From: S012-113 sp965368405
Lineage (GTDB): Bacteria > Bacteroidota > Bacteroidia > Cytophagales > Cyclobacteriaceae
Length of the DNA stretch: 29,809 nt
Direction of reading: 5' to 3'
Assembly: GCA_965368405.1 (NCBI GenBank)
Contig: CBDUMS010000037.1
Coordinates: 1 to 29,809, forward strand
The notes below the pieces were generated by a model. The model saw only the letters and a list, made by a program, of their open reading frames with translations, was not told the DNA's origin and did no database searches. Shown piece after piece: positions 24,056-29,809 of the stretch (its first letter is position 1; the number at the start of each line of letters is the position of its first letter). Both the position numbers and the translations under genes were made by a program.

Positions 24056-25261
24056 ATGAAAAAGTTACGCGTTCTTATGATAGGCCCCGGACAGCCAAGT
24101 GCTGCTAATTCCGGGGTTGGTATTGTGGCTGACTCTCTAGAGAAGGAACTGTCTCAGCTCGTTGATTTAACAGTAGTTCAACCCGATGAAGTAGAAGCGG
24201 AGGCTACTGAGAAGGTCAAAACCGAGGTAGTAAGTAAACGATTTTCTGACACTAAAGTAGTTCGAGATTTAGTTCATATTACTGTATCAGCAAAGCTTGA
24301 CCCTTACGTGTATTTGGGTGAAGAGGCGGTTCAGAGCGTTGAAAATGAGCAGATTACAGAAACAATACAGGAAGAGCTCGATTCTTTTTCCAAGCATGTA
24401 GTAGAAAAAGTTTCTGAGCATAAATTTGATCTTATATATGTACATGATTGGATCGCTGCTAAGGCCGGACTGTTACTGAAAGAGCTAACTGGGAAGCCCT
24501 TGGTTTACCATGTCCATTCTTTGCATATAGACAGGGTTTCTATTCAGGATAAGTCATGGGTATTTGAACTGGAAAAGGAGGCAATAGAAAAATCTGATGC
24601 GGTTATTGCCGTAAGTAAGTTTACCGCAGATCGTATCGTTGCGGAATATGATGGCAAACCACATAAAATAACGGTCGTTTATCCTGCCGTACCACAAATC
24701 AATAAGGTAAGCCAAGCAGGATCACCTACGGATCATACCGTATTATTTCTCGGAAGGTTTGCTCGTCAAAAGGCACCTACCACTTTCCTTGATATTGCTG
24801 AGAAAATGGTTGAAAAGCGTAAGGATGTACATTTCTTGATGGTTGGTGAGGGAGATCAGCGCACCGAACTCATTGAAATGGCAGCACAACGTAAACTATC
24901 GGCTAACGTGCATTTTGAAGAATATATAGATCATAGTGAGATAGAAAAAGTGTTCGCACGTGCTACCATGCTCTGTATTCCTTCTATAGCAGAGCCATTT
25001 GGCCTAACAGCCTTAGAAGCTGCCGCTGCCGGCAAACCCATTATAGTCTCTGACCAATCTGGTGTAAGCGAAGTGCTGAAAGGTGCACAAGCTGTTGATT
25101 ATAATGATATCGATGGCTATGTCAAAAAGATTGAACAGATCTTAACGAATGATGAGTTTGCAGCCGCAATCGTAGAACAAAACAAAAAGAGTATTAAGGC
25201 GATGAGCTGGCAAAATGTCGCTGAACAAATCGATGAATTGTTCCGTGCAATTGCGAAGTAA
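24056..25261 (+). CDS. GT4 family glycosyltransferase of the glycogen locus
   Basis: 401 residues with the GT-B fold. The N-terminal domain begins LRVLMIGPGQPSAANSGVGIVADSL with the donor-side glycine loop, and includes FDLIYVHDWIAAKAGLLLK and KPLVYHVHSLHIDR. The C-terminal domain holds VLFLGRFARQKAP, HFLMVGEGDQRTEL and the retaining E-x7-E motif EPFGLTALE (E313, E321), then AGKPIIVSDQSGVSEVL. In many Bacteroidota a GT4 of this kind sits beside a GH57 protein in the glycogen locus. It is probably a nucleotide-sugar-dependent alpha-glucosyltransferase acting on malto-oligosaccharide or making a primer, which is inference. The stop TAA overlaps the start of the GH57-like gene by one base (TAATG), tight translational coupling that suggests a complex. 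Confidence 0.85.
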   Translation: MKKLRVLMIGPGQPSAANSGVGIVADSLEKELSQLVDLTVVQPDEVEAEATEKVKTEVVSKRFSDTKVVRDLVHITVSAKLDPYVYLGEEAVQSVENEQITETIQEELDSFSKHVVEKVSEHKFDLIYVHDWIAAKAGLLLKELTGKPLVYHVHSLHIDRVSIQDKSWVFELEKEAIEKSDAVIAVSKFTADRIVAEYDGKPHKITVVYPAVPQINKVSQAGSPTDHTVLFLGRFARQKAPTTFLDIAEKMVEKRKDVHFLMVGEGDQRTELIEMAAQRKLSANVHFEEYIDHSEIEKVFARATMLCIPSIAEPFGLTALEAAAAGKPIIVSDQSGVSEVLKGAQAVDYNDIDGYVKKIEQILTNDEFAAAIVEQNKKSIKAMSWQNVAEQIDELFRAIAK

Positions 25262-26235
25262 TGAACCATTCTCAACTATATTTCTTCCATAGTCAACCAA
25301 AATTTGGAAGGTTTTCATTTTTCGATTCTGGCAAAAATCTGCCATACTACGATATTGCTAACGAACAAGCTTCATTGGCCAAGCAAATTAATGAGAAGTT
25401 CAAACCCTGGCTGAATTCTGTAGAAAGTGCATCAAAATCTTCGGTCAGTTGTGCGATTTCAGGTGAGATTATAAAGGCAATTTTGAAAGACGATGTTCTT
25501 CTTAAGCAATTTCGAAAACTCATTGACGTAGGCCAAATAGAGCTATTGGTTAGCCCATATTATGATTCATTAACCTCAATCATATCAAAAGATCTTTTTG
25601 TTAAGGAAATAAAACTACAGCAAGCAGTATTGGCGGAAGTCGGTAAGGATTGTGGCCAAGGCCTCTTAAATGCTGCTACAATTTATTCTAATAACCTTAC
25701 ATCGATACTAGCTGAACTAGACATTAACTACGTTGTCGCACCAGGTTTATCATGGTATTTGCCTAAAAATACTACCGATACGTTTTTTAAATCAACAAAC
25801 AAGAACCTAACGGTAGCAGTAGTAATGGAAACTGGTGAGGACGATAAAATTACCCATAAGATCGATTTAATTAACGGGTTTTCGGATCAGGCCGAACCAA
25901 TCCATAAAGAGTCGATCAGTATTGCAAAAGCGCAAGCCAGAAGTAAGATAGCTCAGAGCTACAGTATTTCAGATGTTATTGCTATGGGAACTGGCGGTAT
26001 CAAACTCAATGATTATATAGGAAATAGTCTTCAAAAGGACTTTTTTGATCGAGTTAAAAAACTCGCCCCTCAAGTAATACAAGCCAACAAAAGTGATTGT
26101 CTTGCAGACTTTTATTGGCTCATTTCAGCAGAGCATTTTTTACAAATCTCGAATAGACAGGAGCCCGCAAAGCGATATACCAATTTTGTTGTTCTGCAAA
26201 ACATCCTCTATGACCTCGAATTAAGGCTTCGCTGA
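25261..26235 (+). CDS. GH57-like protein lacking catalytic residues (probable pseudoenzyme)
   Basis: 324 residues against about 400-430 for usual GH57 glucan enzymes. Order and spacing match the family: YFFHSQPKFGRFSFFDSG where active members read HQPF-x-RFFDIG, AISGEIIKAILKDD for the SISG region, LLVSPYYDSLTSI, and NAATIYSN (137-144) where active members read NTELIY. The glutamate nucleophile is thus replaced by Ala139. The DYETFGEH-like region carrying the acid/base Asp is also absent, and about 80-100 residues are missing there. The end (SDCLADFYWLISAEHFLQ and YTNFVVLQNILYDLELRLR) still aligns with the SDHFYYMCTK to LSDLELRL end. The frame is intact, so it is not a broken gene. A structural or regulatory partner of the coupled GT4 enzyme is the most reasonable inference. 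Confidence 0.75.
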   Translation: MNHSQLYFFHSQPKFGRFSFFDSGKNLPYYDIANEQASLAKQINEKFKPWLNSVESASKSSVSCAISGEIIKAILKDDVLLKQFRKLIDVGQIELLVSPYYDSLTSIISKDLFVKEIKLQQAVLAEVGKDCGQGLLNAATIYSNNLTSILAELDINYVVAPGLSWYLPKNTTDTFFKSTNKNLTVAVVMETGEDDKITHKIDLINGFSDQAEPIHKESISIAKAQARSKIAQSYSISDVIAMGTGGIKLNDYIGNSLQKDFFDRVKKLAPQVIQANKSDCLADFYWLISAEHFLQISNRQEPAKRYTNFVVLQNILYDLELRLR

Positions 26236-26239
26236 CGGT

Positions 26240-28252
26240 TTACTTTTTGCCGAGCACCAACGCAGTTCTGTTAGTAAGGTAAACCTGAAGATAATCACCA
26301 GTATTATCAGAACGCTGAGTGTGGTGGGTTACGGAGTGATCTGTTCTTCCCTGTCCGCCAAATTCAATATCATCAGAACATAACAGCACCTGATATTCAC
26401 CTTTGGTCGGAACATTGAATTTGTAATCAGGAATAGAGGCTTCTACGCTAAGGTTAAAAAGAAAGATAAGGTTGTTGCGCTCAAAAATGATAACCTTATT
26501 GCCTTCATCCATATTTATCTGTTGGGCAGGGTTCGATGCCAGAACATGGAATTTCTCAAGGAGGTGGAGCATAGCCTTGTCGAACTCATTGAGGTATTCG
26601 TACTTTAATTCCGGGTTATCTACCAGCGACCATTGCCTGCGGGCATATTTATAGCTCCAATCGTTGCCTTCGCGTGGAAAATCAATCCACTCCGGATGTC
26701 CGAATTCATTACCAATAAAATTTAAATAACCCTCACCACCCAGACTGGCGGTAAGCAGTCGAATCAATTTAAGAAGAGCAATACCACGTTCAATCACAGG
26801 GTTTTGGTCTTCCTTGGCCATATGCCAATACATTTCTTTATCCATTAACCAAAAGGCTAAGGTTTTGTCTCCAACCAAGGCTTGGTCGTGCGATTCGGCA
26901 TAGGCTATGGTTTTCTCCTTATAGCGTCGGTTACTGAGCACACCCCAGATCTCATTTATGTTCCAGTCTTCATCGCGAGAGTGTTTGAGAAGCTTAATCC
27001 AGTAGTCAGGTATTCCCATTCCCAACCTATAATCGAATCCAATTCCACCGTCGGCAACTGTTCTGCTTATCCCTGGCATACCACTCATATCTTCGGCGAT
27101 AGAAATCGCGCCTGGTTTAAGATCATGGATGAGTTCATTGGCCAACTGAAGGAAGAGAATGGCATCACCATCGACTCTATCCTTAAAGTATTTATCATAA
27201 TGATCGAAGGATACATTATCACCATGATGCTCATAAAGCATCGATGTAACGCCATCGAAGCGGTAGCCATCAATATGGAATTCCTCAATCCAGTATTTAA
27301 CGCTGGATAGCAGAAACTGCATTACTTCAGGTTTTCCATAATTAAATAATTTGGAGTCCCACCCGGTGTGATAGCCTCTATTGCCCGCATGAAAATATTG
27401 GTAGTCGGTACCATCGAACTCGTTTAAACCTTCTGCAATATTCTTAACAGCATGAGAATAAACTGCGTCCATTATTACTGCTATGCCAAGGTTGTGCGCC
27501 TTATTGATCAAATATTTTAAGTCGTTGGGGGTGCCAAAACGAGAGGATGCTGCAAAAAAATTGGCCACATGGTATCCGAAGGAGCCATAGTAGGGGTGTT
27601 CCTTAATCGCCATTAACTGAATGCAGTTGTAGCCATTTTCTTTTATACGGGGGAGTATTTTATCAGCAAAGTCGCGGTATGTGCCAACTCCTTCATGCTC
27701 TTGCGCCATGCCAATATGTGCCTCATAGATCAGCGGCTGATCAAGATTGCTTATGTCATAGCCTTCATCGGTCCATTTAAACGCTTTCTCGGGGTGCCAA
27801 ACCTGTCCGCAAAAATCTGCTGTCTCTTCATCCTGAATGGCATACTTGATAAATGTGGGAATTCTATCGCGAGTCAACCCATTGCTTTCAATTTTTACTT
27901 TTACTAAAGTTCCGTGCTTTAAACCAATGTTCTGCGGAATTGATGCTTCCCAAACTCCATCGTCTGATTTTTTTAGAGGTATGCCCGCTTGCCAGCCATC
28001 GAAATCACCAATTAAAGTTAGTTGATCAGCGCCAGGTGCCCATTCCCGATAATGCCATAGCCCTTTCTTACTATCGAAATTGAAACCAAGATATTCATAC
28101 GCAGAGGCATATTTTTTTAATGACCCAAAGTTCGATTCGATTTCTTTCTTCCGCACTTTAAGGTAGTTTAATCGGTTTTGGACGTCCGGAGCATATAGCT
28201 CCAGCCATGGATCATCTTGAATAAGCGGTATCTGAGAATTGGTCATGTACAA
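26240..28252 (-). CDS. glgB: 1,4-alpha-glucan branching enzyme, eukaryotic-like (GH13_8)
   Basis: 670 residues. An N-terminal helical part and CBM48 (about 50-125, YREWAPGADQLTLIGDFDGW) precede the GH13 barrel: region I DAVYSHA (262-268), region II GYRFDGVTSMLYEHHG with nucleophile D333, region III SIAEDMSG with E387, region IV YAESHDQALVGDK with D456. FIGNEFGHPEWIDFPREGNDWSY follows. These strings are closer to eukaryotic GBE1 than to the bacterial GH13_9 type. The enzyme cuts alpha-1,4 chains and re-attaches them by alpha-1,6 links, finishing glycogen made by the GT3 synthase. The start could be 28252 (MYM) or the Met two codons on (28246); a promoter-like element overlaps the first ATG, favouring 28246. 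It converges with the GH57-like gene with 4 bp between stops. Confidence 0.95.
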   Translation of the reverse strand: MYMTNSQIPLIQDDPWLELYAPDVQNRLNYLKVRKKEIESNFGSLKKYASAYEYLGFNFDSKKGLWHYREWAPGADQLTLIGDFDGWQAGIPLKKSDDGVWEASIPQNIGLKHGTLVKVKIESNGLTRDRIPTFIKYAIQDEETADFCGQVWHPEKAFKWTDEGYDISNLDQPLIYEAHIGMAQEHEGVGTYRDFADKILPRIKENGYNCIQLMAIKEHPYYGSFGYHVANFFAASSRFGTPNDLKYLINKAHNLGIAVIMDAVYSHAVKNIAEGLNEFDGTDYQYFHAGNRGYHTGWDSKLFNYGKPEVMQFLLSSVKYWIEEFHIDGYRFDGVTSMLYEHHGDNVSFDHYDKYFKDRVDGDAILFLQLANELIHDLKPGAISIAEDMSGMPGISRTVADGGIGFDYRLGMGIPDYWIKLLKHSRDEDWNINEIWGVLSNRRYKEKTIAYAESHDQALVGDKTLAFWLMDKEMYWHMAKEDQNPVIERGIALLKLIRLLTASLGGEGYLNFIGNEFGHPEWIDFPREGNDWSYKYARRQWSLVDNPELKYEYLNEFDKAMLHLLEKFHVLASNPAQQINMDEGNKVIIFERNNLIFLFNLSVEASIPDYKFNVPTKGEYQVLLCSDDIEFGGQGRTDHSVTHHTQRSDNTGDYLQVYLTNRTALVLGKK

Positions 28253-28278
28253 AGCTAGTTCACTACAAACTAATCCAA
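28250..28278 (-). promoter_or_regulatory. Putative complete promoter (TTG-N18-TAGCTTTG) for the branching enzyme
   Basis: On the minus strand a TTG (28278-28276) is separated by 18 bp from TAGCTTTG (28257-28250), an exact TAnnTTTG. It is the only two-part match I found in the window. Transcription would begin near 28245, at or next to the ATG of 28246, giving a leaderless or nearly leaderless message if real. Confidence 0.45.
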
Positions 28279-28344
28279 TTTAGAATTGATAAATTCTTAA
28301 CTTAATTCTGTTCAGTGATAGGATAATCAGACAGGACTTATGTT

Positions 28345-29808
28345 TTAGTCGAATAATTCCGGCGGTATTCTGGCTTCTGAACCCTGTTCGAAAGCATAGC
28401 CTATACGGAGCAATTTATCTTCTTCGAAAGACCTCGCAATAAAGGTTAATCCCATGGGTCTGCCTTCAGCGTTATAACCCATAGGCACCGTTAAGCAGGG
28501 GTATTTTGCTGCAGCGGCATAACCTGCACCGCGGTTATTAAGCGATAAAACGGCATCCAGTTGATGTTCTACCATAGGTCCTTCAAAAAAACTTTTACCC
28601 GCTGCGTCTAATCTATCGCTTAGTTCTGCTAATTCCTCATCTGGAATACTCTCATCGAGGATACCGGCAAAACGAGCATGTCCATAGGGTATGCGCACCG
28701 TGCTATCTTCCAGATTATAGTTCACTACATCCTGTACAGATTTAACTACTACATCTTTTCCGGCGTAGGTGGTTAAATAATGCGCAAGATCTTTTTTCAT
28801 ATCACCGCGCAAAAGGGAGCTAAATCCTTGAAATTCAATTTCAGCCGGTTCGAACTCTATCGTAACTGCACCTAATTCATTTAATAAGGCAACATTGGCA
28901 CTGTAGACGGAATCACTCAGCAAGCTTTTATTAACCCCAAAGCGCATACCTTCTAATGAAGAGGAACCTAAATCGCTGTAATAATCAATATTCTTTGGAT
29001 TGTCTTTTGTCGCAGCGTCCATTTGGTCTTCGCCGGTCATAGCAGACAGCAAAATCGCATTGTCCATTACGCTTCTAGTCATAGGTCCTGGGGTATCTAA
29101 TGTGCTTGAAATAGGAACGATACCCCCTCTGCTCAGTAGTCCAATAGTTGGCTTTAAACCTACCAAAGAGCTCGCACTCGAAGGCGATAGAATAGAGCCT
29201 GAAGTTTCGGTACCCACGGCTACCGTTGCGTAATTTCCAGCTATGGTTACGCCGCTTCCGGAGCTAGAACCCCCTGTATCGAAGATTTTACGACCATAAG
29301 CGTTAAGCGTTTGGCCACCGATTACACTAAATCCGTTCGGACAGTTCATGCAATTATAATTCGCCCATTCACTGAGGCTGGTTTTACCCAGAATTATCCC
29401 TCCATTCGTTTTAATCTGCTTAACGATAAAGGCATCTGAGGTATAGTTGTCTTTTAATGCATGAGCTCCGGCCGTGGTCGGTAATCCCTGAAAATTAATA
29501 TTGTCCTTAAGCAGAACTGGAATACCAAATATAGGATGGTTAGTCCCTTGCTGTAGCTTATCCTTTTTTATCGCCTCTTCTACAGCTCTTGGGTTAACAG
29601 CAATTACACCATTGAGATAGGTTTCTTTATTATTTTCATATTTAGCTATACGGTATAAATACCATTTAGTAAGGTTCTCATAGGTTAAATCACCACTCGA
29701 TACGGATTTTTGGATAGACATAATGTCTTGCTCATAGATTAACGGGTAGAGCGTTTGATAATCCTCTTCGCCAAAGTAACCCAATTGGCTTTCAATGCTT
29801 TTCAGCAT
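28345..29808 (-). CDS. Amidase-signature family hydrolase, N-terminus probably cut by window edge
   Basis: 487 residues visible. The Met at 29806-29808 is at the window edge and need not be the true start; related enzymes often carry an N-terminal signal or lipoprotein peptide before the segment seen here. The amidase-signature triad is readable: Lys in VLLKDNINFQG (K101), the cis-Ser in GGSSSGSGVT (about S182), and the nucleophile in TSGSILSPSSASSLVGLKP (S205). GPMTRSVMDNAILLSAM and the C-terminal AAAAKYPCLTVPMGYNAEGRP complete the family pattern. These enzymes hydrolyse carboxylic amides. The N-terminal SIQKSVSSGDLTYENLTKWYLYRI is typical of the non-GatA amidases, so this is not the missing GatA partner of GatC, though it shares that fold. 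It lies 92 bp upstream of the branching enzyme on the same strand. Confidence 0.88.
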   Translation of the reverse strand: MLKSIESQLGYFGEEDYQTLYPLIYEQDIMSIQKSVSSGDLTYENLTKWYLYRIAKYENNKETYLNGVIAVNPRAVEEAIKKDKLQQGTNHPIFGIPVLLKDNINFQGLPTTAGAHALKDNYTSDAFIVKQIKTNGGIILGKTSLSEWANYNCMNCPNGFSVIGGQTLNAYGRKIFDTGGSSSGSGVTIAGNYATVAVGTETSGSILSPSSASSLVGLKPTIGLLSRGGIVPISSTLDTPGPMTRSVMDNAILLSAMTGEDQMDAATKDNPKNIDYYSDLGSSSLEGMRFGVNKSLLSDSVYSANVALLNELGAVTIEFEPAEIEFQGFSSLLRGDMKKDLAHYLTTYAGKDVVVKSVQDVVNYNLEDSTVRIPYGHARFAGILDESIPDEELAELSDRLDAAGKSFFEGPMVEHQLDAVLSLNNRGAGYAAAAKYPCLTVPMGYNAEGRPMGLTFIARSFEEDKLLRIGYAFEQGSEARIPPELFD

Positions 29809-29809
29809 T

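Noticed and set aside
25261..26235. Calling the GH57-like gene a pseudogene
   Set aside because: The frame is uninterrupted, starts in a coupled position and keeps both ends of the family fold; loss is confined to the active site, which suggests a retained non-catalytic role.
28345..29808. GatA subunit to partner the GatC in this window
   Set aside because: It has the amidase-signature triad, but its N-terminal region and length fit stand-alone exported amidases and it is about 19 kb from gatC on the other strand.
1..29809. CRISPR arrays, tRNA or rRNA genes, insertion sequences, integrases, prophage structural genes
   Set aside because: I saw no regularly spaced DNA repeats, no cloverleaf or rRNA signatures and no transposase or integrase motifs. 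The tail-fibre-like repeats are in a signal-peptide protein without phage neighbours in the window.

Overview
The window looks like a chromosomal segment of a free-living Bacteroidota bacterium, most likely of the Cytophagales type. The base composition is AT-leaning, Shine-Dalgarno signals are weak or absent, and several upstream regions carry the Bacteroidota -7 promoter element TAnnTTTG. Gene content points the same way: a eukaryotic-type (GT3) glycogen synthase with a GBE1-like branching enzyme, a GT4/GH57-like pair, and secreted proteins with Bacteroidota-style repeats. I see no rRNA, tRNA, CRISPR array, insertion sequence or integrase. The species assignment is inference.

Layout. (A) 1-3552, minus strand: a probable three-gene operon of exported proteins. 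In transcription order it encodes a membrane-anchored Kre9/Knh-like protein, a repeat-rich protein resembling phage tail fibres, and a von Willebrand A (VWA) protein that overlaps the previous gene and runs off the left edge. Its leader contains a nested hairpin. (B) 3553-4023: an unusually long divergent spacer with two DnaA-box-like 9-mers exactly 21 bp apart, followed by dnaB. (C) 4024-16656, plus strand: housekeeping and accessory genes. These are replicative helicase, a secreted unknown, a RIC/ScdA-type iron-sulfur repair protein behind an FNR-like palindrome, an MDR oxidoreductase, a plsC-gatC-TPR membrane protein operon, a MacB-type ABC ATPase with a PduO-type cobalamin adenosyltransferase, branched-chain aminotransferase, AcpH-like phosphodiesterase with a two-helix membrane protein, and a CrcB/Fluc fluoride channel. 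(D) 16661-19554: a class V aminotransferase and a lipoprotein-like DJ-1/PfpI protein on minus, and a small GreA/GreB-like protein on plus. (E) 19563-28252: an alpha-glucan/glycogen locus with GT3 synthase (minus), GH31 glucosidase, GT4 glycosyltransferase and a GH57-like protein lacking the catalytic glutamate (all plus), and GH13_8 branching enzyme (minus). (F) 28345-29808, minus: an amidase-signature enzyme, probably cut by the right edge.

How the genes work together. In the glycogen locus the GT3 synthase would elongate alpha-1,4-glucan, the branching enzyme would add alpha-1,6 branches and GH31 would trim or recycle glucan. The GT4 protein, translationally coupled to the GH57-like pseudoenzyme, may supply primer or a second glucan activity. 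The secreted operon at the left looks like a surface adhesion module. The points most worth following up are the catalytically dead GH57 partner, the surface operon with its structured leader, the FNR-like site placed at a class II activator position before the RIC gene, and the DnaA-box pair before dnaB.
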